A stretch of DNA of 64,000 nucleotides, from NCBI GenBank assembly GCA_933228675.1, contig OW121743.1, forward strand, positions 85,584,938 through 85,648,937. The letters are read 5' to 3'. A model generated the notes under the pieces. The model was not told the origin of the DNA, ran no database searches, and saw only the letters and a program-made list of their open reading frames with translations. The translations under genes were made by a program, and so were the position numbers. The stretch comes from Stomorhina lunata (lineage: Eukaryota > Arthropoda > Insecta > Diptera > Rhiniidae). Of the stretch, positions 40,298 through 51,888 are shown one piece after another (position 1 is the first letter of the stretch; each line of letters opens with the position of its first letter).

Positions 40298-40364
40298 CTA
40301 AATTGGGGATAATCCTCCTGAAGAGATGGCTTAACCAACCATCGAAACGCGTCGAGGAATTTGG
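40298..40364 (+). ncRNA. Type I hammerhead ribozyme, copy 1
   Basis: All core parts are present in order. CTGAAGA (40318-40324) matches the CUGANGA box. Stem II is GATGG/CCATC (40325-40329 with 40339-40343) with a 9-nt loop. The GAAA box is at 40344-40347. Stem III is minimal, AC/GT (40347-40348 with 40351-40352) around a two-base loop. The cleavage site GTC ends at 40353. Stem I pairs CCTC (40314-40317) with GAGG (40354-40357) and extends beyond an internal loop with CTAAATT/AATTTGG (40298-40304 with 40358-40364, one G-U pair). The very short stem III is typical of Penelope-like and retrozyme hammerheads, which are thought to act as dimers. Confidence 0.85.
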
Positions 40365-40758
40365 TTTCTCCGCAAACATTTTTTGGCTTTTTATCAATAA
40401 ATTGATCCGTTACATTAATAAATAAATGTAACAGGTTTGGGATCAAATGCAAATACACTTCTTTTTGAATAATATTTACATCCCGACTAATTTGTTATTT
40501 TTTGATAAAACTGCAAGCATTCAGCTTATTTTTAAATAAACTTGTTTATTTTAAAAGATCTTACCCCCCCTTCTTCACAGCATTTTGCATATAGTAGCCG
40601 ACGGCTACAGCAAGAATGTGGGAAGTGAAGGTAGATGAAAACTGAAAAATGTTTGTTTTTGTTCAGTCGATAATCTACGCTTTTACTTTTGGTTTATGAA
40701 CATAATTCTTAATAGTTATGTTTGTAAATTTAGTAATAATGCGAGGTTTTCGATCTGT

Positions 40759-40825
40759 CTAAATTGGGGATAATCCTCCTGAAGAGATGGCTTAACCAAC
40801 CATCGAAACGCGTCGAGGAATTTGG
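40759..40825 (+). ncRNA. Type I hammerhead ribozyme, copy 2
   Basis: Identical in sequence to the first hammerhead and offset by 461 bp. CTGAAGA is at 40779-40785, stem II at 40786-40790 with 40800-40804, GAAA at 40805-40808, and the cleavage site ends at C40814. Cleavage at both sites of one plus-strand transcript would release a 461-nt RNA. Confidence 0.85.
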
Positions 40826-40930
40826 TTTCTCCGCAAACATTTTTTGGCTTTTTATCAATAAATTAATCTGTTACATTAATAAATAAATGTAACAGGTTTG
40901 GGATCAAATGCAAATACACTTCTTTTTGAA

Positions 40931-41480
40931 AAAATTTTTATATAAAATTTTTTATATAGAAAAAATTTCTGTATAAAATTTTTTATATAGAAAAAATTTC
41001 TATATAAAATTTTTTATATAGAAAAAATTTCTGTATAAAATTTTTTCTATAGAAAAAATTTCTATATAAAATTTTTTCTATAGAAAAAATTTCTATATAA
41101 AATTTTTTCCGTAGCAAAATTTTCTATATGAAATTTTTTCTATAAAACAAATTTTTTTTATGAAAATTTTTCTATAGAAACATTTTTTATATCAAATTTT
41201 TTCTATAGAAAAAATTTCTATAGGAAATTTTTTCTATAGAAAATTTTTTTCTATAGAAAAATTTGTATATGAAATTTTTTCTATATAAAATTGTTTCTAT
41301 AGAAAAATTTTCTATAAAAAACTTTTCCTATAGAAAAATTTTCTATAAGAAAGTTTTTGTATAGAAAAATTTTCTATATGCAATTTTTTCTATAAAAAAA
41401 TGTTCTATATGAAATTTTTTCTGTAGATAATTTTTTTCAATAGCTAAATTTTTTTACATGATATTTTTCTGTAGTAAAAT
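40931..41480. repeat. Large 31-bp minisatellite array, right block
   Basis: Continuation of the array broken at 40100, with the same CTATATAAAATTTTTT half-units. Copies decay to the right and end near 41480. Confidence 0.92.
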
Positions 41481-43130
41481 TTGCGTGTTAAACATATGAT
41501 GACTTTATGACTTAAATTTTAAGATCTTTCTCAAATTGTTTTATAAAAACATTAGTTCATTTTCAGTTTTATCACAAAATGATCTTGTCATCCTCATCAT
41601 CATCATCTGATTTAAACTCAAAAAATACGAATTTTTTTATTTGTAGACAATTAAAATTAAATAACAGCTAAAATAATAGCAATGGGAAAAAAACTCTTTT
41701 GATGTTTAACACTTAAATAAATATCATAAACTAAATAAATGAAATATAACAATTAAGCGTAAAAAACGATAATACTATTCAAATGATGATCATCATCATA
41801 AAGATCATAATGAAGATGGGAGTGGGGGGAGGAAGTACTAAAATGTTTTCGGTATGTGAAAAAGCATCACATTATTTTATCTTAGATATCAGTCGTTAAG
41901 TGTTTTTGTTGCTTTTACTCTTTAATTAATGGCAAATATTAGCTAAAAAAATAATTAAACTAAAAGGGAATTGCTTAAATTCTTATCTATTGTTATAAAT
42001 TTGTTGCGATGTTTTTTAGGTATGTATATATTTAGTGGTTTTTGTGGGAATTTTTCAAGATCATATAATTTATTTTTTGAAAATTGAGGTAATAATATAA
42101 AATAATATTATGTTGTTGTCAATTGGATTCTTAGATGCTGATAGTAGAACAATTTTATATTTCAAAAAGCTATGCAGACTGACATCACTCTTCTTTCTAT
42201 TCAGGGATAACTTAAGTCATTTTGAGATAAATGTTCCATAATTTTATTGTAAATATTTTTTCTTCATCTCATTTTTCTCGCAATATTTTTATCTACAATT
42301 TTAGACAGAAAAAAAAACCCAGAGAATCATCAACCGTAAACTTGACAAAAAAAGTAATAAAAACAAAACATTAACAAAACAATAATAAAATACAATAATA
42401 ATGAACTGAAAGTAAATACAATGGATCTTATATTGACACTTCATTATCGAGAAGAACAAAATAAGGCCCCGGGGATATCAACCAAATAAGTTCAAATAAA
42501 CTCTCAAACGGAAACGGATTCAAAAATGATGGAATATCAAATATTTAATTAAAAAGTTTTAAATAAGTGTATTGCTCTAGAATACCAAAATATTACAATT
42601 ATACAATAATAAACTGTTTTTTAAATAACACACAAAAACTTTAATACACAAAAACTTTAGTTCGCCGGGTTTCGTTTTCGTAAGACCATCATCATCAATA
42701 GGAATATTCTTAATTCTTTACAGACCGAAAACCACGCATGGTATCTAATTTGCAACACAAAGTAACTACGAATTATAATGTCTATACAAATATTAGCATA
42801 AAGCGAATGTCATTTAATATGAATTTAAACTTAAGAAAGTATTATAGTCTGATAGTATGATACTCTACTCCAATGAAGTTCAAATGTCTTATCTTGCGCA
42901 AAGATACATATTGCTAAATTTTATCAAAAGGCAGCTTGGGTCATTCGTGGACCGATTGTCTTAAAATTTGATTACAGTTTATACCAAAAATTGTCATTAT
43001 CTTCAGATTTATAAACGTTTTTGTTATTTTCGTCGGGAGGTATAGCCAAATATGGACTGATTTCAATGATGATTAATATACAGAAGTTTGTGGCTACCTA
43101 AAATAATGAAAATGGTCCCACTGACTTGTT
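41481..43130. other. Spacer, no recognisable gene
   Basis: AT-rich DNA with short ATGATGATCATCAT-type palindromic triplets near 41780 and 41580-41610. No exon, RNA gene or transposon is recognised. Confidence 0.45.
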
Positions 43131-43620
43131 ATACCCTCTACACCAAGGTTGGCCAAATGGAGAGCATTTTTAAATGAGAGTGCTAAGTCTTAAAATGAAA
43201 ATGTGCTCTGAGAATTGTATTCGCTGTATGTATTTTTAGTTAACTATACATTTTTTTTTGAGTACGAGGAAAGAAAAAGTTTTATTGTTTAATGTAAATT
43301 GTTGTTGCTCCCCTGCCACATAAAAAATGGCCAACCTTGCTCTACATCGCCCAGCTCTTCAAAAGTGCTTTGAGCTTTCACACTGACACACTATGTATGA
43401 GCGACACGCAACTATGTTTGTTCCGCTCACACTTACGTAAAATTGTATTTGCAAAGTCAGTGCTACCAGATTATAATTTTTTACTCGATTATATGAATAA
43501 TACTCGAATATATGAAGAAAAATTTAGATCTGGCAACACTAACCGTAAGGGATTTCAAAACTGTTTTCCACAAACACAAATTCACCTATAATGGTGAAGG
43601 GTTTAATTCGACGAAATTGT
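43131..43620. mobile_element. Possible dispersed repeat bounded by TATACCCTCTACACC and GGTGAAGGGT
   Basis: TTATACCCTCTACACCA (43129-43145) and TATAATGGTGAAGGGTTT (43588-43605) form a short imperfect inverted pair like that bounding the repeats at 4868 and 51889. The interior does not match those copies. The 84-codon frame at 43337-43591 has no recognisable domain. Confidence 0.35.
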
Positions 43621-43919
43621 AATGCTAAAAAAAATATTGGTAAAAATATACCGATCGACTCAGGGCTGCCAGATTCAGGGCTGGGATATTCAATCTTTAA
43701 AAAGGCGAAAAAATTTGGCTTGGGGATTTTTTTGGGGATTCACTCAAATTTGTTGGGGATTTTTTGGGGATATTTTAACTTTGTTAATTTAAAAATTATT
43801 TTATTAATAAAGGAAATTATTTTGTAATAAAGAATGATCCGTTTCTTGATATACAAATTGCATCCGATTATGATTAATAAAGAAGTTTTATTTGAGTTTT
43901 AAACAACTTTATGATCGAG

Positions 43920-44250
43920 AATACTCCCAACCGATGTCTACTTAACTCAATGGAATAAACTTTCTTTTACAAATTGGAATACTATATTCGAAAAAAAAAA
44001 TCCGTCAAACTTAATTGAATTTTGGCCATAAGTTTATAAATTTCAAGATGTTGCCTGTACACCGATGCGTACATGAAATAAAGAACTTGGTCAAGTAGTT
44101 TTGAATATGTAAGCGGCTCCTACAAGTAATGCCTGTGTAGAGCGATTATTTTCAGTTATGAGTTTAACAAAAACAATAAAATATTCTAACAAATTTGTTG
44201 TCAAGAATTCCAACCGACAACTGATATGTTAACAAATTTAATTAAAAAAG
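43920..44250 (+). pseudogene. hAT-family transposase C-terminal remnant
   Basis: One plus-strand frame reads LPTDVYLTQWNKLSFTNW, then LIEFW, and after a frame break AAPTSNACVERLFSVMSLTK. The last block fits the hAT dimerisation domain (usual form LPVSNAVVERVFSVM). The catalytic N-terminal part is not seen, stops interrupt the frame, and no terminal inverted repeats could be assigned. Two GGGGATTTTTTGGGGAT-like segments lie outside it, at 43730-43770 and 44643-44660. Confidence 0.65.
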
Positions 44251-44689
44251 TTCGTGGTGTTTCACACACATCAGATTTTCTTGATCAGTTTTTCTTTCAC
44301 ATTTTTGTTTTGTTCATTTTATTTTCCTCAAATTTCATACAAATTTTCAAAATTGTCTTAAACTTGGTATCATTTTAATTCCGTCATCTTTTTCTCATAC
44401 AAACTTAAGACTTGATGAGCCAAACTTGACTGGTGTGAAAGTAGACTTTTGTTAAGTTTAACTTATCTAATTTTCTAGAATTGATGATACTGAAATTTAC
44501 GAAATATCTACTAGATTTCTAATATTTTATTATTTAAATTTGTAAGTATATCAAGCATACAAAACTATTTTTATGTTAATAAAAATAGATCTCTTCATTT
44601 AATTGAATAAAAAAATGTAAACAAATACGCTTTTTTATGAATTGGGGATTTTTGGGGATCAAAATTGTAAATTTTAATAACTTGCAGAG

Positions 44690-45121
44690 TCGATTTAGCA
44701 ATGATCGCTTTGTTTATTTAGCTTTTAGTTTTGGAACAACAACTTTCCTAATTTTTAACCCCTAAACAAACTAAGTTTTACATTAATTGCTGATCTCAAT
44801 GCAGTTTCATTTTTGCTTCTATCCCTCTTCGTTAGGACACATAATGTTACATATGCTTTTTCCTTTTTTGAAAAAGTACCAAATACTTATTTGACATTTA
44901 TTTCATATCAATTGATTTCTCTAAAAATTTTATTTGTAGCTTTATTGGTTTCAAAGATATACATTAATCAAAACTAAAAAACCTGCCCATTTATACCTCA
45001 TTAATTAAAAAAAGTACCAAAAACACATACAAAAATACGAAAAACTAGTTATCCCTTTTTTAACCTATTTCGTCCCGTTTTTTAAATGTCATCAAAAATT
45101 AAAAATAACTAAGCTACCGTT
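44690..45121. repeat. Dispersed repeat fragment (AAAGTACCAAA type)
   Basis: Contains GAGTCGATTTAGCAATGATC (related to 51961-51980) and several AAAAAGTACCAAATACTTA-like segments, also seen at 12601-12620 and 45485-45555. No coding potential. Confidence 0.5.
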
Positions 45122-45420
45122 AATTTTGTTTAGTATAGTAGGTAAGTAATCCTCCTAGCATACCAGAGGTCCCAAGTTCGATTCATAGTCAGACCCACTT
45201 GAAAAAAAAATATATATTTTCAAAAAAGCGGTTCAACTCATAACTACTATGTAAATCTTCTCTAGCTAATGTTAAAACGTAGGTCCCTTTCAATGGGTCT
45301 AAAAATAGAATCGGATGCAGCTCATGGTCTGAGGGAAATACCCCCTGTTCCATTTGGAAAGTCGTGGGAATTATGTATGGATGTATGTAATCGAACACAT
45401 ATTTAATATTTATCGGTTGT
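45122..45420 (+). mobile_element. tRNA-derived SINE, copy 1 (diverged)
   Basis: Internal RNA polymerase III promoter boxes are intact: A box TAGTATAGTAGG (45131-45142) and B box GTTCGATTC (45176-45184), 45 bp apart as in tRNA genes. The body contains AACGTAGGTCCCTTTCAATG shared with the two copies downstream, then ATCGGATGCAGCTCA. This copy is the most diverged of the three. Confidence 0.8.
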
Positions 45421-45562
45421 GGAATATACAGTATATATATATATATAGGTTTATTGGTTAAAAAGATACATATGGGTTGAAAAAAGTACCAAAAAATATT
45501 TCTTTTTTCTTTTTAATCCCATTTCATCTCATTTTGCAAAAAGTACCAAGTACTTATCTTCG

Positions 45563-45858
45563 TGAGCCGCCGTGGTACAGCAGGTTAGTCATCCGCCTAG
45601 CATACCAGAGGTCCCAAGTTCAATCCCCGGTCAGACCCACTTGAAAAAATGAATTTTCAAAAAAAAAGCGACGGTTCACCTCACAACTCAACTAGCTACT
45701 GGTTGTTGAGTATTAGACTATGAGAAATTTTCTGAGCCGGTGTTAAAACGTAGGTCCCTTTCAATGAGTATAAAAATAGAATCGGATGCAGCTCATTGTC
45801 TGAGAGAAGTACCTCTTGTTCCATTTATAATGTTGTCGGCGAATTATATATATATATA
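45563..45858 (+). mobile_element. tRNA-derived SINE, copy 2
   Basis: A box TGGTACAGCAGG (45573-45584) fits the consensus fully. B box GTTCAATCC is at 45618-45626, 45 bp away. The head resembles a tRNA, the roughly 200-bp body is unrelated to tRNA, and the 3' end is GAATTA followed by a short TA run. Transcription by RNA polymerase III is inferred from the boxes. Mobilisation would depend on a LINE partner, which I cannot identify. Confidence 0.85.
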
Positions 45859-45860
45859 GG

Positions 45861-46157
45861 ACACCGCCGTGGTATAGCAGGTTAGTCATCCGCCTAGCAT
45901 ACCAGAGGCCCAAGTTCGATCCCTGGCCAGACTCACTTGAAAAAATAAATTTTCAAAAAATGCGGCGGTTCACCTCATAACTCAGCTAGCCACTGGTTAT
46001 TGAGTATTAGGCTATGAAAAACTTCTCTAACTAATGCATTTGCCGTTCGGAGCCGGCGTTAAAACGTAGGTCCCTTTCAATGAGTCTAACAATAGAATCG
46101 GATGCAGCTCATTGTCTGAGAGAAGTACCCCTTGTTCCAAGTGGAATGTTGTCGGGG

Positions 46158-46230
<73 letters not shown>
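45861..46230 (+). mobile_element. tRNA-derived SINE, copy 3, with long TA tail
   Basis: Starts directly after the TA tail of copy 2. A box TGGTATAGCAGG (45870-45881) and B box GTTCGATCC (45914-45922) are both consensus, 44 bp apart. The body is closely similar to copy 2 and ends in GGGGAATTA followed by an expanded TA run (about 46159-46229). Confidence 0.87.
46159..46229. repeat. (TA)n microsatellite, about 35 units
   Basis: A pure TA dinucleotide run forming the tail of SINE copy 3. Open frames across it that encode IY repeats are artefacts. Confidence 0.95.
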
Positions 46231-46233
<3 letters not shown>

Positions 46234-46439
46234 TTCGTAACAGATCAGAACCCAAATTTTGTTTTTGTAACGTTCACTTTACAAAATAAAATGAAAAAGT
46301 ATTTCAATTTTGAAAATTTTTAAATATAAAATTTGGAACAATTCATTTCAAAAAGTTGAAGAAATAAAATTTTAGCCCATGGCTCCTGATAGTTAATTTC
46401 TGAAATTGTTTCAAAATAAATTCTAGGAAATTCTGAATA

Positions 46440-46584
46440 TGTGACAGCGCATAGAGAAAGGGACCTAAGGGTATTTTGCTCGCATAGAGAAAGTGACCTA
46501 AGGGTAAAAACAGGTTTGTTCAAAAGAGCAATTTCAAATATTATTTTTTACCCTTAGGTTCCTTTAAATATGCGCTGTTACATG
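46440..46584. repeat. Small foldback element
   Basis: ATGTGACAGCGCATAGAGAA followed by GGACCTAAGGGTA on the left is the imperfect reverse complement of TACCCTTAGGTTCC and ATGCGCTGTTACAT on the right. CGCATAGAGAAAG-GACCTAAGGGTA is also duplicated in tandem (46448-46473 and 46481-46506). It could fold into a long hairpin. No coding sequence. Confidence 0.7.
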
Positions 46585-47949
46585 TTTTATTAAACTGGCA
46601 TAAAATTTTACCTTTAAGATAATTTGGGTTTAGACAACTCTCTTAACCCATATGTAACCATACCCCCTTTTTTAAAAATGGTAAATTTTTAACCACTTGT
46701 AGATATCTAAAAACTATGGCGTTTTGATACTTTGATCATGCTATGATATGATTTTTAAGGAATTTCGATGCATTTTTTTAGAATGTCAGAAATGTCGAAA
46801 ATTTTGATAATAACATTTGAAAAAACAACAAAAAATATGTGTTGTATTTTAGTTGATCAGCCAAAAACGTAAATCTACAGAAAACCGCTTAAAATTTTCA
46901 AATATTTAATAGATTTTCTACTTCTTAAGAAAAGTCTAAAATTTTTACTATTTTCCAAAAATTTGTTTTCAATTTGTATGAAAAATTTCCTTTTTAACCT
47001 GGCCCCCCCTTTCTTAACTTAGTCCACCCCAACTCTGTAGCATCAGCAGAGTCTGTTAAAGCTGTTTGTTGACACAATCTACTCATTCGTTTAATTTTCT
47101 TTTTGTATCAAAAAAACATCTTCGACATCTTCATCATTATTATCATTAACAGACGTAACATTAGCAAGAGCACAAAAAAAATCGGCAGTTAATTTAAAAG
47201 TTTATTTTTGTTTAAGATGTGAAATTTATAAAACGTTGACAGAAAAAAACTAAAGAATTTTAAGATTAAATTTCTAAAAACAAAAAATCTTAAAAAAACA
47301 AAGTGATCATTGGAACTTCAGTTAAAAGTAAAGGCAAAATTCCATACATACCTATTTAAACAATTTTAAGAAAACTATCAAAAGTGAAATGAATTTTCCA
47401 TAAAAACATTTAAAAAAACAACAATCTAAAATTTTAAAGCTTTTAAATTATATTTAAGGTAAACCTACAAACACTTTCAATTTTTATTATTACCAAAAAT
47501 TTTCAAGTACAATTTTATGGGAACACTGAAAACGTGTTCCAATTTTGTTTAAATTTTATTATTTCGTTTCTTTTTTTTTGGTTTTGAAAATAAAAAAAAA
47601 TTACAACTCCACCTTTATTTATTGACCAGACCGGCCGCCAGTCACAATTTTGCAAATAAACAGACTTTTTTGGTTTTTTTCGGCATTTTTCAATACAAAA
47701 AGTGAGGGTGTTTGCTTTGAAACATTTTTGGGGAAAAGTGCTAAAAAAAAAGTCATAAAGTCTGTTAAATTTTTGGAGTTTTGAAAGTGAATCATTTTAG
47801 TTTATAAATAGAATAAAATATAAATAGAAGAAACGTTTTATTTCTTATGAAATAACTGTAAAATTTGGAAAAGCTTCAATAATAGATGATTTCCTGCATC
47901 ACAAAAGTTAAATGTAGAGTCTACATTGTAGACCGCTTCTCAACAAACC
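46585..47949. other. Spacer, no recognisable gene
   Basis: AT-rich with A-run rich stretches (47200-47600). A short GC-richer patch (GACCAGACCGGCCGCCAGTC, 47625-47644) has no assignable function. Confidence 0.45.
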
Positions 47950-50765
47950 CAAAAATTTTTATTGTAAACTATTTTTTATAGGAAATTTACTATAGAAAAG
48001 TCTTTTTTATAGAAAATTTATTTATAGAAAAATATTTTTTATAGAAAATTTTTCTATAGAAAAATATTTTTTACAGAAAATTTTTCTATAGAAAAATATT
48101 TCTTATAGAAAATTTTCTATAGAAAAATCTTTTTTATAGAAAATTTATCCATAGAAAAATATTTTTTATAGAAAATTTTTCTATAGAAAATTTTTTTTTA
48201 TAAAAAATTTTTCTATAGAAATTTTTTTTTATAGAAAAGTTTTCTATAGAAAAATATTTCTTATAGAAAATTTTCTATAGAAAAATCTTTTTTATATAAA
48301 ATTTATCTATAGAAAAATATTTTTTATAGAAAATTTTTCTATAGAAAATTTTTTTTTATAGAAAATTTTTCTATCGAAAAATATTTTTTATTAAAAATGT
48401 TTCTATAGAAACATATTTTTTATAGAAAATTTTTTTATAGAAAAATATTTCTTATAGAAAAATTTTCTATAGAAAAATATTTCTTATAGAAAATTTTTCT
48501 ATAAAAAAATATTTTCTATAGAAAATTTTTTATAGATTATTTTTCTATGGAAAAATATTTTTGATAAAAATTTTTGTTTAGAAAAATATTTTTTATAGAA
48601 AATTTTTCTATGGAAAAATATTTCTTAAAGAAAATTTTTTTATAGAAAAATATTTTTATAAAAAATTTTTCTACACAAAAATATTTTTTATAGAAAATTT
48701 TTCTATAGAAAAATATTTCTTATAGAATATTTTTTTATAGAAAAATATTTTTATAAAAAAATTTTCTATACAAAAATATTTTTTATAGAAAATTTTTTTT
48801 ATAGAAAATTTTTTCATAGAAAATTTTTTTATAAAAAAATGTTTCTTATAGAAAATTTTTTGGAGAAAAATATTTCTTATAGAAATTTTTTTTATGGAAA
48901 AATTTTCTATTGAAAAATTTTTTTTATAGAAAACTTTTCTATAGAAAAATTTTTTTATAGAAAAATTTTCTATAAGAAATATTTTTCTATAGAAAATTTT
49001 TCTATAAGAAAAATTTTTTTATAGAAAACTTTTCTATAGAAAATTTTTTTATAGAAAATTTTTCTACAGAAAAATGTTTTGTATAGAAAATTTTTCTATA
49101 GAAAATTTTTTTTTATAGAAAATTTTTCTATAGAAAAATTTTTTTATAGAAAATTTTTCTATAGAAAAATTTTTTTATAGAAAATTTTTCTATAGAAAAA
49201 TTTTTTTATAGAAAATTTTTCTATAGAAAAATTTTTTTTATAGAAAATTTTTCTATAGAAAAATCTTTTTTATAGAAAATTTTTCTATAGAAAAATCTTT
49301 TTTATAGAAAATTTTTTTTATAGAAAATTTTTCTATAGAAAAATTTTTTTATAGAAAATTTTTTATTGAAAAATTTTTTTTATAGAAAAAATTTTCTATA
49401 AAAAAGATTTTTCTATAGAAAAATTTTCTATAAAAAAAAATTTTCTATAGAAAAATTTTCTATAAAAAAATTTTTCTATAGAAAAATTTTCTATAAAAAA
49501 ATTTTCTATAGAAAAATTTTCTATAAAAAAAATGTTTCTATAGAAAAATTTTCTATAAAAAAATTTTTTCTATAGAAAAATTTTCTATAAAAAATATTTT
49601 TCTATAGAAAAATTTTCTGTAAGAAATATTTTTCAATAGAAAATAGAAATAGAAAAATAGAAAAATTTTTTTTATAGAAAATTTTTCTATAGAAAAATCT
49701 TTTTTATAGAAAATTTTTCTATAGAAAATTTTTTTTATAGAAAATTTTTCTATAGAAAAATTTTTTTATAGAAAATTTTTCTATAGAAAAATTTTTTTAT
49801 AGAAAATTTTTCTATTGAAAAATTTTTTTATAGAAAATTTTTCTATTGAAAAATTTTTTTATAGAAAATTTTTCAATAAAAGCATTTTTTTTATAGAAAC
49901 ATTTTTTTTATAGAAAATTTTTCTTTAGAAACATTTTTTTCATAGAAAATATTTTATAGAAAAATTTTTTTTATAGAAAATTTTTCTACAGAAAGTTTTT
50001 TTATAGAAAGTTTTTCTATAGAAAAATTTTTTTTAATAGAAAATTTTTCTATAGAAATTTTTTTTATAGAAAATTTTTTCATAGAAAATTTTTTATAGAA
50101 AATTTTTCTATAGAAAAATTTTTTTATAGAAAATTTTTCTATAGAAAAATTTTTTTATAGAAAATTTTTCTATAGAAAAATTTTTTTATAGAAAATTTTT
50201 CTATAGAAAAATTTTTTTATAGAAAATTTTTCTATAGAAAATTTTTTTTATAGAAAATTTTTCTATAGAAAAATTTTTTTATAGAAAATTTTGCTATAGA
50301 AAAATTTTTTTATAGAAAATCTTTCTATAGAAAAATTTTTTGTATAGAAAATTTTTCTATAGAAAAATATTTTTTTAAGGAAAATTTTTCTGTAGAAAAA
50401 TATTTTTTTAAGGAAAATTTTTCTATAGAAAAATATATTTTATAGAAAATTTTTTTTTATAAAGAATTTTTCTACAGATTTTTTTTTTATAGAAAAAATA
50501 TTTCATATAGAAAATTTTTCTTTAGAAAAATATTTTTTATAGAAATTTTTTCTATAGACAAATTTTTTTTATAGAAAATTTTTCTATAGACAAATTTTTT
50601 TTATAGAAAATTTTATAGAAAATTTATAGAAAATTTTTTTTATAGAAAATTTTTCTCTGGACAAATATTTTTTATAGAAAATTTTTCTAAAGAAAAAGTT
50701 TTAATTTTTCTATGGAAAAATGTTTTTTATAGAAAAATTTTCTTAAAAAAAATATTTTTATTAAA
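47950..50765. repeat. 31-bp minisatellite array made of two near-equal halves
   Basis: Monomers alternate CTATAGAAAAATTTTT and TTATAGAAAATTTTT, 15-16 bp each, so the underlying unit is about 15.5 bp and the 31-bp unit is a dimer. The most uniform stretches are 49080-49250 and 50100-50290. 49385-49620 contains shorter inverted-looking blocks of TTTTCTATAAAAAA. Confidence 0.95.
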
Positions 50766-51888
50766 AATTTAGTCAAGAATTTTACTGCCTGCCTTACCAT
50801 TTAGTGAATGATGCGTGTTTAACATCTATTAAACAAATTATAAGCCAACAAAAAATTATAGAAAAAGAACAAGAAAACTGCAGAAATGTTTAGTTTATTT
50901 TAAAAGTTAAATAATTTTTTTGCAGAAAATCGAAACCTAAATATTCTTAAAAAATATACATAAACATATATACATAAATATACATATACATAAACATATA
51001 AATAAACATAACAAAAAGAAACGGTTTCGATTTCAATTTCAATGGCGTTGAATGTAAATGAATGTTTAACAAGTCGTTTGTTTTTTTTGTTGAATATTTT
51101 AATATTTGTTTCTTAAACATTAAATTTTAATGGGGTTCTATTTATTAACAATCAAGAGTTGAATAAGCTCTTGATTTGTTTTATTTTAATTGAAATTTTA
51201 TATGTTTTTAAAAATAAAATTAATAAAAATTCATATTTTCATGACCTTAAATTTAAAGAAATATTAAATTGAATAAAATAAATTTATGTTACACGTTTTG
51301 TTAGATAAATTAAAAATGAATATGAATGAAGAATACACCTTCGATGTTTTCTTCATATGATTTAAGTCATGGCGTGCTTTAGGTTAATTGTTCATTTTTT
51401 TTATTTAGTTTTTTTGCTGCTAAAACAATAGAAATCATATTTCAAATATGATTTTTTTCCCTTTAACTGTTTCTTTTACAAAATATTTTAAAGTCAATTT
51501 AATCCAAACACTTGATGTCAGTTTTTAAATGTTCAAGAAGAAAAAATGCTAAATATTTTGTTGTTTAAAAGTGTGTGAGGATAAACGAATATTGTTAAAC
51601 ATTAAAATTTATTAAATTAATCACTATTAAAAAGGTAAAGGTAGAGGTGGCAATGAAGGTGGGGGACTTTTTTATATATAAAGCATAACCAGTATTTAAA
51701 GTTTATTACATTATAATAAAAATGTTTAAAATTATAACTTAAATATAGTTGTCGTCTTACCGTACAAGAACGAAACTACCCAAACCAGTCCGAAGTTACC
51801 CAAAACTTACCCAATTGTATTGGTTTGAGTGTTTACTAAATTGAGAGATTAATTTCATTTCCCCTCTTGCTCAAAACTATAAAGACTT
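50766..51888. other. Spacer, no recognisable gene
   Basis: AT-rich DNA with ATACATAAACATATA-type simple sequence (50955-51010). No exon or element recognised. Confidence 0.45.

Larger units (their letters stand above)
40100..40930 (+). mobile_element. Penelope-like / retrozyme-like element with tandem hammerhead ribozymes
   Basis: This is a non-coding element inside the 31-bp array. Two direct repeats of about 240 bp (40230-40469 and 40691-40930) differ at only two or three positions and are offset by exactly 461 bp. Each carries a hammerhead motif. The tail of the repeat also occurs inverted at 40102-40194 (partner 40412-40505). A palindrome GTAGCCGTCGGCTAC (40192-40206) has an inverted partner segment at 40573-40608. 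Direct terminal repeats plus an inverted terminal fragment plus type I hammerheads are the known signature of Penelope-like retroelements and of animal retrozymes. No reverse transcriptase or GIY-YIG domain is present, so the copy is non-autonomous. Confidence 0.82.

Noticed and set aside
46080..46323. Frames encoding long IY repeats
   Set aside because: They are translations of the (TA)n tail of a SINE.
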